Origin: Halisarca cf. caerulea
Lineage: Eukaryota; Porifera; Demospongiae; Chondrillida; Halisarcidae
Assembly (NCBI GenBank): GCA_963170055.1
Contig: CAUJGJ010000368.1
Span: forward strand, 945,001-1,009,000
DNA: 64,000 bases
Direction: 5' to 3'
Below the pieces are notes generated by a model. The model was not told where the DNA came from. It made no database searches and saw only the letters and a program-made list of their open reading frames with translations. Shown here in pieces: positions 38,130 to 47,946 of this stretch. The translations under genes and the position numbers were made by a program. How positions within the stretch are numbered: the first letter of the stretch is position 1; each line of letters starts with the position of its first letter.

Positions 38130-39295
38130 CAGCGGAACCTGTCTTAAAGACCACCTGTATAGAAGGACCACCTGTCCATAGAGACCACTACAGGTTGGTC
38201 CTGGACCACCTGTCCATAGAGACCACTACAGGCTGGTCCTGGACCACCTGTCTATAGAGACCACTACAGGCTGGTCCTGGACCACCTGTCTATAGAGACC
38301 ACTACAGGCTGGTCCTGGACCACCTGTCTATAGAGACCACTATAGGCTGGTCCAGGACCACCTGTCTATAGAGACCACTATAGGCTGGTCCTGGACCACC
38401 TGTCCATAGAGACCACTACAGGCTGGTCCTGGACCACCTGTCTATAGAGACCACTACAGGCTGGTCCAGGACCACCTGTCCATAGAGACCACTACAGGCT
38501 GGTCCTGGACCACCTGTCTATAGAGACCACTACAGGCTGGTCCTGGACCACCTGTCTATAGAGACCACTATAGGCTGGTCCAGGACCACCTGTCCATAGA
38601 GACCACTATAGGCTGGTCCAGGACCACCTGTCCATAGAGACCACTATAGGCTGGTCCAGGACCACCGGTCTATAGAGACCACTATAGGCTGGTCCAGGAC
38701 CACCTGTCCATAGAGACCACTATAGGCTGGTCCAGGACCACCTGTCCATAGAGACCACTATAGGCTGGTCCAGGACCACCTGTCCATAGAGACCACTATA
38801 GGCTGGTCCTGGACCACCTGTCCATAGAGACCACTATAGGCTGGTCCAGGACCACCTGTCCATAGAGACCACTATAGGCTGGTCCAGGACCACCTGTCCA
38901 TAGAGACCACTATAGGCTGGTCCAGGACCACCTGTCCATAGAGACCACTATAGGCTGGTCCAGGACCACCTGTCCATAGAGACCACTATAGGCTGGTCCA
39001 GGACCACCTGTCCATAGAGACCACTATAGGCTGGTCCAGGACCACCTGTCCATAGAGGCCACTACAGGCTGGTCCAGGACCACCTGTCCATAGAGACCAC
39101 TACAGGCTGATCCTGGACCACCTGTCCATAGAGACCACTATAGGCTGATCCAGGACCACCTGTCTATAGAGACCACTATAGGCTGATCTGGGAGCCACTA
39201 AAGCAATACTATTGCACCTCTACATAAGGGCAACCTGTCTACAAAGACCACAACTACTCAGTCCCTTGGGTGGTCTTCATATACAGGTTTCAATG
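38130..39295. mobile_element. MITE with internal 38-bp minisatellite, unit 2
   Basis: The same insertion as 31188-31363, but between about 38155 and 39190 a 38-bp unit ('gaccacctgtccatagagac' + 'cactataggctggtccag') is repeated about 27 times. Two variant positions (tcca/tcta, tccag/tcctg) form runs along the array. Confidence 0.9.
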
Positions 39296-39602
39296 CATAT
39301 TTCTGTTTCATTGCTAAACTCTTGAAAGACTTCATGTACTTCTGTTGTCTCGTTTCTTTGTCTGCCTTGTGTGGCCCAGGACAATAAGAACCCCGTTCTG
39401 GATGCCATGGAGGCTCAAATATTCGATTTGTTCCTCACCAAAAGCTGGGGGCTGAAACTGGCCACCAATGCAGCTACTACAATATTGAGAGTGGACCAGG
39501 TATAGGCAGTGTTTGTGTGCATGCGTGCGTGTGTGCATGTGTGCGTGCGTGTATGCGTTCATGCGTGCGTGTGTGTATGTGCGTGTGTGCGTGCATGTGT
39601 GT

Positions 39603-39604
39603 GA

Positions 39605-39650
<46 letters not shown>
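39603..39650. repeat. (GT)n microsatellite, unit 2
   Basis: A shorter version of the CCT8 intron 18 array. Confidence 0.9.
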
Positions 39651-39652
<2 letters not shown>

Positions 39653-40374
39653 ACATATACATGTACATGTGTGGGTGTGGGTGTGGGTGGATGTACATGT
39701 GTGTATGTGTATTAGGTGTTGTCCTATGAGTATTCCCCTCATCTCCCCCCCCCCCCAATAGATATTCATGGCCAAACCTGCTGGAGGTCCCAAGCCGCGA
39801 GAAAACAGAGAGTGGGATGAAGACTGAGAAACATGATCCTCTTGCTTATCATTAGAAGTGTCCGTTTTTAGTCAGTTCATTCGTCTGATTAACACTTATG
39901 TTGTACTTATGCAAGATCATTATTGATATTATTTCATGCCTGTTTGTACATGTATTATTTCCCCATGTTGCACGCATAATATATTATAATTATTCGCCTT
40001 TAGTATAATGTATGTGTATATTTGTATAGGTAACATATCTGTGTATTGCCATACATTCAACAATTAATCAGTATAAATTAAAATTAACAATATTATGTTG
40101 AATTGTACAAAAATAGCATAATTTCCTCTATTACAAAAGAGTACAAAAATATAGGAATAAATCCTGAGGTACCTTTGAACACCGTGTGGTGTGCGTGTGC
40201 ATAGATAAGATCGGTGTGTGTGTGTGTGTGTGTGTACATACATGTATGCATGTATCGGTAAGAACATGAACAGTAGTCTATATATATAATGTTAACCAAC
40301 AATTGGGACAATGTTCTGTTACAAACAGCACAAAACTAAAGTAAAATGGCTGACATTACATATCCCTAAGCTCA

Positions 40375-42666
40375 TCAGTATGGGAGAGGCCTACTGTTTG
40401 GCCAACCCTGTCTAAGGTGGTACACGTAGAAATCAATACGATGATCTCGCGTCAGGAGCTGGTGGTAGAGAGCGATGTCAGGGTTGTCTCCGCTCTCAGT
40501 CATGTACATGACATCATCAGCCTTCACGCGCCAGAGGGAAATCCCCATGTGGTGAGAGAGCACAAACGACAACCAATAGTCATCCACAATGATAAACTCC
40601 TGTCGTGGCAGCTCGTACTGGAGAGCCTCGTCGAGGAGCTCCTTTGAAATGAGTAGGTTGTCTGCGTGAATGAAGTGAACCTGGCAGTCGGGTTTTGACT
40701 GGTCTCGAAACTGAAACAGGTTGCTTTTTTGTTTCTGCTCCAACTCCCACTCGATGTGCGGATTCTCCTCATTGACAGAATGCTCTGGAAATATGTGCCC
40801 CCTACAACAAATAGTAGCCCGGGGGCCATATTGATGGTACTTGTCCACAAATCGCTGTACATAGCCGGGTGAGGGCTGAATGTCGTCGTCAATGATGAGC
40901 ATTAGGTCACTCTTCATGAGCTCTTTCACTGCAAACCGAATGGCACAATAGTAGTTACGGCTACTCTGTATCAATGTGATGTTTAGCGGCTGGACGAAAC
41001 GTTGCGAGAGTACCTCGACTGCTTCTTGTTTTTCTTCGTTGTTGTTCCAAATGATGAGCTGAAATCGGCCATCATACTTCTGTTTGCAAAGGCCCTCCAG
41101 TATGCTAACCATCTCCCCCACTCTCTTGTACTGGCACATCACAAGCGAAACATCAAATTCCTTTGGCATTTTGTCTTGACTGGGTCTTTGGAGTTCACGA
41201 ATGACATTAACATCCAGAAGGAAAATCTCTTTCCTTCCTCTACTTTTGCTTTCCTCTGTAAATCTTTGAAGCTGTTCCCGATTAAAAATGGAGTCTCCAT
41301 TCACGGCTAGAAGCGTCTTGCTGAACATCAGCTCCTTAACGGCATGGTAGACAGCATCAGGGGTGTAGTCCTCGCTGCTCTCAATGGTGTCAATGTGAAG
41401 GTCGTCACGAAACGGTTCACACCACTCCTTCACATCTTTGTGGACCTTCCGAGCACACCACAGGATCACCTGAACACAAGCATCACTGAAGCAACTCTTT
41501 ATGCGTTCCAGGTGCCCTGAGAGGCCATTTATTTCGCTGTGGATGTGGACAACAATGGACAGATCGAAACGGGGAAATTTAGTCTGAGGTGGATTTTGAC
41601 TAGGACTGGTCTGCGAACGCGGCAATTCAAGATCTCTGTAAATTGCTGAGTTGGCAAATGACTGAAGAAAGGTTTCTCCGCTGAGTTTCCTTTTCAGCTC
41701 TTTGTTTCCGTGGAGATATTGGCTGCCAACTTCAAGAAGGTCATCATTACCAAGAATGTCCCCCGCTTCTTCAAGTGTGTCGTAAAACAGAGGGTAATTC
41801 TTTCCCAGGTACTCTTCTATGGCAGGCAGACGGTTTATGACCAAGGGGGTTCCCCGGGCTGCACACTCGTTCACGGTTGTGCAGGCACTAGCATCAAACA
41901 TGTTGATGAACACAACGTTCTGACTGAGCAAGTTGTCGTATTCCTCGTCAGTGACCTGTTCCATCCACACCTCTACTGAGGAATTGGTCCTTAGCTTGTA
42001 TTGCTGGCAGTTCACATCGTAGAGCTTGTCAAAATTGACATCTGTCGGCTTGATGAGAATCTTCTTAAGATGCGATGGAGTGTTGAGGTCGTACACGGCC
42101 TGGAAGTTACGCATGAACTTGCCAATGAAAACAACCTTCTTTTCTTTGTTCTCCTTGAATCTTGTCATGTCAAATAGGTGCTGTCTTTTGAAGGGAGCAC
42201 AAGGGTAGAAAACCAAGCAGACAGGGATTCCAGGAAGATGCTTCACGAGGTAATTCTTCACAACTGATGACAATGCGTACAGACCCCGACAATTCTTCAG
42301 AGCTTCTTGAAACGTGGGATCTTGGACCATTCTCTCAAGATCTGGGAACTCGGGATAGTTGGTCTTTGGTGTCTGATGGGCAAATCCAATCCAGGGCTCT
42401 TTCAGAGCAAGATCCCTCGTTCTGTCATCAGCCACGACATCACCAACATCTGAAAAACACAAGATTCCATCACCAACTGTTAACTGCTGTAGTAGCTCTC
42501 CCATCACATATTTCCACCCCCCTCGATGGTGACCATAGACCTCCTCAAAACTTGGTGGGAACTTTATCTTGCACCTGTAAATGAGTGGAATGGAATCATC
42601 AGCTGTCCGTTCCCCCGGAATAATGACGGGTTTGCTGAGAAGAAGCTGACTGTTGGCACAATCCAT
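40375..42666 (-). CDS. Multidomain glycosyltransferase-like protein, copy 2
   Basis: An intact 763-residue intronless ORF with the same three-domain layout and the DDD triplet as copy 1. Visible changes from copy 1 include R32C, S148P, A191V, D195N, D462N, several changes between residues 490 and 560 (for example KLQ to ELQ, and SRCFIQ to SQRFVQ) and C570R. All proposed catalytic motifs are kept. The absence of stops and the mostly conservative changes suggest it is still a functional gene. Confidence 0.85.
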   Translation of the reverse strand: MDCANSQLLLSKPVIIPGERTADDSIPLIYRCKIKFPPSFEEVYGHHRGGWKYVMGELLQQLTVGDGILCFSDVGDVVADDRTRDLALKEPWIGFAHQTPKTNYPEFPDLERMVQDPTFQEALKNCRGLYALSSVVKNYLVKHLPGIPVCLVFYPCAPFKRQHLFDMTRFKENKEKKVVFIGKFMRNFQAVYDLNTPSHLKKILIKPTDVNFDKLYDVNCQQYKLRTNSSVEVWMEQVTDEEYDNLLSQNVVFINMFDASACTTVNECAARGTPLVINRLPAIEEYLGKNYPLFYDTLEEAGDILGNDDLLEVGSQYLHGNKELKRKLSGETFLQSFANSAIYRDLELPRSQTSPSQNPPQTKFPRFDLSIVVHIHSEINGLSGHLERIKSCFSDACVQVILWCARKVHKDVKEWCEPFRDDLHIDTIESSEDYTPDAVYHAVKELMFSKTLLAVNGDSIFNREQLQRFTEESKSRGRKEIFLLDVNVIRELQRPSQDKMPKEFDVSLVMCQYKRVGEMVSILEGLCKQKYDGRFQLIIWNNNEEKQEAVEVLSQRFVQPLNITLIQSSRNYYCAIRFAVKELMKSDLMLIIDDDIQPSPGYVQRFVDKYHQYGPRATICCRGHIFPEHSVNEENPHIEWELEQKQKSNLFQFRDQSKPDCQVHFIHADNLLISKELLDEALQYELPRQEFIIVDDYWLSFVLSHHMGISLWRVKADDVMYMTESGDNPDIALYHQLLTRDHRIDFYVYHLRQGWPNSRPLPY

Positions 42667-43236
42667 CCTGGTCTGTTCTCCTAAAGACTCTCAATCCCAA
42701 CTGAGATACACAGACGAGCTGGCACCTTAAACACTTCAAGTGAGAGGCAGGCCACACGGCATGCCTGTGGGCTGCCTGGGCATGGATGGGCATGCTCTCA
42801 TGTTGACTTGCAACTTGATTCACAAGATCTACACACTTAGCAGGCAAACTGTGCCATTGTAGCTGCAATGGAGCAAGGCATGCAGACGCCTTTTCCATTC
42901 TGGTATCACGGGCTTGTTAATCTTCTAAGGCAAATCACAGAGTGGCTGGCTTCTCTCTTCTAGTTTCTCGATTGCCTAAACACGCCCAGGCAAGCCCGCG
43001 CAATGGGACTTTCCCAGGTGGTTTCCCTCGTAGCGGCACGCTCGAGCAACCACTACTTCGCAAAGCAAAAATGAATATTCCACCATAGACCCATGATTAC
43101 ACGAATCCTGAACGAATATTCCACGAATCCTGATGAATATGAATGTATAGCGGACAAACAACAGGTAGATTGTCTATATATTAACAATGCTCGAGTAGTG
43201 CTGTCATTCTAGCTCCGCTTTCTTTTGGGGTTGAAG
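42667..43236. promoter_or_regulatory. Shared promoter of the cassette, copy 2
   Basis: The NF-kB-type GGGACTTTCC is at 43005-43014, preceded here by T where the other copies have G. TATATAT is at 43175-43181, and the GAATATTCCAC repeats are kept. A small insertion 'caggccacacggcatg' near 42750 distinguishes it. Confidence 0.6.
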
Positions 43237-44532
43237 ATGCTGTCGAAGGAAAAGAGTACCGAGAACGGGTACCACCACGGTGGCGAAGGAGTAGATTTGA
43301 AGTCGAAGAAAGCTTCTTATGACAAGAACGACCTTTCTGAGGCCCAGCTACGCGCCCTACCCGATCCGGAACCCTCTCCGCCAGAAACCGGATGGAAAAT
43401 ACACGTGTCAGGGCCATTCGTATCCGAGAAAGCTGAGCAAAACGTTGTGGACAACATTCGAAAGGGCCTCATTTCATCTGCCACTGAGCCAGTTAGAGAA
43501 TTCGAAAGAGAACTCACGAAGTTGTACGGAGCTAAATGGGCCAAAGGATGCAGTAACGGGTATTCTGCTCTCGTTCTAGCTTTAAAAAATGCCAGAATTG
43601 GACCAGGAGACGAAGTTATCATCCCCTCTCTGACTATGGCTGCCGTGGTAACGTCCGTGAGAGATGTGGGCGCCAAACCCGTATTTGTAGACTGCGAAAG
43701 GCAGGAAGACAGAACACTCTTTCTCAATCCTTCGGTTGACCAGTACCGCTTGGCCCTCACCGAACGAACGAAAGCCATTATTGTAACCCATACCTACGGC
43801 GTTCCAGTTGACTGCCTCGCTTTACAGTCTCTCTGTCGGGAAAAAAACATCTTTTTCATTGAAGACATTGCAGAAGCAATTGGGGCACAATATATGAACA
43901 AGTATGTGGGTACATTCGGTCAGTATGCGACTGCAAGCCTTTATGCCAATAAATCCATCACTGCTGGAGATGGCGGTTTTATTCTTTCTGCTGAGGGCAC
44001 AGAAGAAGGGAAGAAGCTAGTTGACGCTCACACCAATCATGGATTCACACCAGGACACCATTTCGTGCACTGGGAGTTTTCTGGAAACTACAAAATGAGT
44101 GGTCTAGCAGCTGCATTTGTCACACCAGCAGTTGAAAAGATTCCTGTCGTGATGGAAGACAGACAGAGAATTGCAAGTGAGTATCGCAGACATCTAACTG
44201 GTGTTCCCGGGTTGACTGCAATGGAGGTAAATCCCTATGGTCCTAATTGCCCATGGGTGTTTGGAGTCACTGTGGAATCGAAGAACATCCGCACCACAGT
44301 ACGCCACAAGATGGCTGCCAACGGTATTGAAACACGAGACTACTTCTTCCCACTTCACCTCCAGCCGTGCGTTGTGAGTGAGTTTGGAGAGCAGCCCACA
44401 CTGCCAAATGCAGAGGAGCTAGGAAGGACGGGATTCTATCTTCCAACATTTTACGGTCTTACTAACGAAGACATTGCCTATATCAGCTCTAGTTTAAAGA
44501 TGGCTCTGGTTTCAGCTGAACAATCCCCATAG
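43237..44532 (+). CDS. DegT/StrS-family sugar aminotransferase, copy 2
   Basis: An intronless ORF of 431 residues starting at the only upstream ATG, 43237; the second ATG of copy 1 is CTG here. It lacks the TETQ-type residues near the start (STENG instead of STETQNG). The catalytic segment SLYANKSITAGDGGF and the IEDIAEAIG motif are unchanged. The C-terminus extends to SAEQSP because the 17-bp duplication of copies 1 and 3 is absent. Differences such as FGQYATAS for FGHYATAS and NGIETRD for DGIETRD are outside the proposed active site. Confidence 0.9.
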   Translation: MLSKEKSTENGYHHGGEGVDLKSKKASYDKNDLSEAQLRALPDPEPSPPETGWKIHVSGPFVSEKAEQNVVDNIRKGLISSATEPVREFERELTKLYGAKWAKGCSNGYSALVLALKNARIGPGDEVIIPSLTMAAVVTSVRDVGAKPVFVDCERQEDRTLFLNPSVDQYRLALTERTKAIIVTHTYGVPVDCLALQSLCREKNIFFIEDIAEAIGAQYMNKYVGTFGQYATASLYANKSITAGDGGFILSAEGTEEGKKLVDAHTNHGFTPGHHFVHWEFSGNYKMSGLAAAFVTPAVEKIPVVMEDRQRIASEYRRHLTGVPGLTAMEVNPYGPNCPWVFGVTVESKNIRTTVRHKMAANGIETRDYFFPLHLQPCVVSEFGEQPTLPNAEELGRTGFYLPTFYGLTNEDIAYISSSLKMALVSAEQSP

Positions 44533-44776
44533 TACGTACCATCAATACCCATGAAAACATGTACAACTACAACCATATACATATACACTTAGTAATATTA
44601 TTATACTAATAAATATATAGAATGCCACATTATATACCGCTTTTGACAATTATATACATTATGTAAAACTATTATAATATAGACGTACGTGATTATTTTA
44701 TATGCCACTATATACTCAGTGATCTCCGTAAATTATATATGGCACGTTGCACATTCACACATATGTGCACATATCA

Positions 44777-44965
<189 letters not shown>

Positions 44966-44967
<2 letters not shown>

Positions 44968-45611
44968 CATGCATGTGTGTGCATACACGTGGGTGGGCAT
45001 ACTGTGCTCTTCATGAATTTAAAAAATTAGACAGAAAAGGGACAGTATGTGCTGATCCATCTTAGTGTGCAATGGCTGCAAGTAGATTCTGTGATGGACC
45101 CTTAGTATGTTACTGTATGATAAGTAGTGCTATTATCAGCTGTGTGCCTTTACCTTGCTGTAGCTATTATTAAAGTGTATTACGTAATGTCTGAGTAGAA
45201 CAATGCCTTTTGTCTTATGTGATTGTTGGTTGTCAATTATTGAGTTGACTATCATGAAGAGTGTGTTCGAAGAAGTTCTTGTTCACTAGTTACAAGTAGA
45301 TAGCAGTGCACTATAGATTCTCCCCTGTCAGACCTTGGGGAATTCCCTCTGTAAGAGTGTGTTGTATTGTCCCTGGTTGACTGTTTGAAATGTTTGCCAT
45401 ACCCTGAGGAAGTACATGCAGTCAGACCTCACTTATCCGCACCTCAGATATCCAGTTCCCTCACCTTCCACAGTAGTTTTTATCGGAACAAATCTGCAAT
45501 AGTCCTACTGTACACTATACTACTGCTCCCTCGTTCATCCAGTCCAACATGCATATGTGTGTGGATTAGTGAGGTTGACTGTACTCTGTTCCTTTACCTC
45601 TCTCCTTGCAG
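44966..45611. other. CCT8 intron 15-derived sequence, unit 3
   Basis: The same non-coding sequence as at about 36930-37581 in unit 2, with scattered substitutions. No gene is seen. Confidence 0.7.
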
Positions 45612-47233
45612 ACCTGTCCAGGGTTGGAACAGTATGACTCTTGAGGACATTGTGAAGGCTTTGTCGGAAAATTCTGTCATGAACGCGCGCACACGCGTGT
45701 GTGTGTTTCCCCCCTCTCCTGCCCTACCTGTGTTTGCATGTAAATATGTAGGTGTGCTGTGTGGCGATAGCCCATGTAGATTTTTCTCTATCCAACCTGT
45801 TTTCTTCCTCTGTATGACTTCTTTGTATTGTCCCTGGTGACTGTTTGAGTTTCTTTTGTCATCTCCACAGAATTTCCCTCAGTCTTAGTGTGCTGTAATC
45901 ACTTGTGGGAATGTCCCTCTTTCCACAATCAAGTTGGAATGTCCCTGGGGGAATTTATCTCTGTTTACTCTCTGTACAGGCCACGGAAGTGTTGGCGACT
46001 CTTTACTCTGAACACCAGTCAGGGAAGAAGAACACCGGAGTCAGGGGAGGGAGGGATACTTTATACATGGGATACTTTAAACTGTGACACTGTGTGTAGT
46101 AGCTGTGGCCCATCCCACATGTCTGATATGTGCCAAAAGTCCAGAAACATTGGAGTACAGCGGAACCCGTCTTAAAGAACACTTGTATAGAAGGACCACC
46201 TGTCTATAGAGACCACTACAGGCTGGTCCAGGACCACCTGTCTATAGAGACCACTATAGGCTGGTCTGGGACCACCTGTCTATAGAGACCACTATAGGCT
46301 GGTCCTGGACCACCTGTCTATAGAGACCACTATAGGCTGGTCCAGGACCACCTGTCTATAGAGACCACTACAGGCTGGTCCTGGACCACCTGTCTATAGA
46401 GACCACTATAGGCTGGTCCTGGACCACCTGTCTATAGAGACCACTACAGGCTGGTCCAGGACCACCTGTCTATAGAGACCACTATAGGCTGGTCCAGGAC
46501 CACCTGTCTATAGAGACCACTACAGGCTGGTCCTGGACCACCTGTCTATAGAGACCACTATAGGCTGGTCCTGGACCACCTGTCTATAGAGACCACTACA
46601 GGCTGGTCCAGGACCACCTGTCTATAGAGACCACTATAGGCTGGTCCAGGACCACCTGTCTATAGAGACCACTATAGGCTGGTCCAGGACCACCTGTCTA
46701 TAGAGACCACTATAGGCTGGTCCTGGACCACCTGTCTATAGAGACCACTACAGGCTGGTCCAGGACCACCTGTCTATAGAGACCACTATAGGCTGGTCTG
46801 GGAGCCACTAAAGCAATACTATTGCACCTCTATAAGGGCAACCTGTCTACAAAGACCACAACTACTCAGTCTCTTGGGTGGTCTTTATATACAGGTTTCA
46901 ATGCATATTTCTGTTTCATTGCTAAACTCCTGAAAGACTTCATGTACTTCTGTTGTCTCGTTTCTTTGTCTGCCTTGTGTGGCCCAGGACAACAAGAACC
47001 CCGTTCTGGATGCCGTGGAGGCTCAAATATTCAATTTGTTCCTCACCAAAAGCTGGGGGCTGAAACTGGCCACCAATGCAGCTACTACAATATTGAGAGT
47101 GGACCAGGTATAGGCAGTGTTTGTGTGCATGCGTGCGTGTGTGCATGTGTGCGTGTGTGTATGCGTGCATGCGTGCGTGTGTGTATGTGCGTGTGTGCAT
47201 GCATGCATGCGTGCATGTGTGAGTGAGTGTGTG

Positions 47234-47265
<32 letters not shown>

Positions 47266-47416
47266 CACATATACATTTACATGTGTGTGTGTGTATTAGG
47301 TGTTGTCCTATGGGTATTCCCCTCATCTCCCCCTCCCTCCCCCCCAATAGATATTCATGGCCAAACCTGCTGGAGGTCCCAAGCCACGAGAAAACAGAGA
47401 GTGGGATGAAGACTGA
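45612..47416 (+). pseudogene. CCT8: CCT8 3'-end pseudogene, unit 3
   Basis: Copies of exon 16 (from 45612, same roughly 20-bp deletion and lost donor), exon 17 (from 45980, truncated, donor lost), exon 18 (46988-47107) and exon 19 (47351-47416). The breaks are identical to those in units 2 and 4, so they arose once before the units multiplied. Confidence 0.9.
46158..46903. mobile_element. MITE with internal 38-bp minisatellite, unit 3
   Basis: The same insertion site as the MITE in CCT8 intron 17. The array has about 16 units (46193-46805), and nearly all read 'ctgtctatag' rather than the 'ctgtccatag' that dominates units 2 and 4. Confidence 0.9.
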
Positions 47417-47946
47417 GAAACATGATCCTCTTGCTTATCATTAGAAGTGTCCGTTTTTAGTCAGTTCATTCGTCTGATTAGCACTTATGTTGTAATTATG
47501 CAAGATCATTATTGATATTATTTCATGCCTGTTTGTACATGTATTATTTCCCCATGTTGCACGCATAATATATTATAATTATTCGCCTTTAGTATAATGT
47601 ATGTGTATATTTGTATAGGTAACATAACTGTGTATTGCCATACATTCAACAATTAATCAGTATAAATTAAAATTAACAATATTATGTTGAATTGTACAAA
47701 AATAGCATAATTTCCTCTATTACAAAAGAGTACAAAAATATAGGAATAAATCCTGAGGTACCTTTGAACACCGTGTGGTGTGCGTGTGCATAGATAAGAT
47801 CGGTGTGTGTGTGTGTGTGTGTGTGTACATACATGTATGCATGTATCGGTAAGAACATGAACAGTAGTCTATATATATAATGTTAACCAACAATTGGGAC
47901 AATGTTCTGTTACAAACAGCACAAAACTAAAGTAAAATGGCCGACA

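Larger units (their letters stand above)
37582..39827 (+). pseudogene. CCT8: CCT8 3'-end pseudogene, unit 2
   Basis: Partial copy of CCT8 exons 16-19. The exon 16 copy (37582-37653) lacks about 20 bp after CAGTATG, which shifts the frame, and its GT donor is replaced by GCGCGC. The exon 17 copy (from 37948) has lost its final codons and donor in a G-run. The exon 18 (39380-39499) and exon 19 (39762-39827) copies are intact, with good splice sites and the same stop. Without exons 1-15 and with these breaks it cannot make a chaperonin. The ATTAAA signal after the stop is changed to ATTAGA. Confidence 0.9.
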
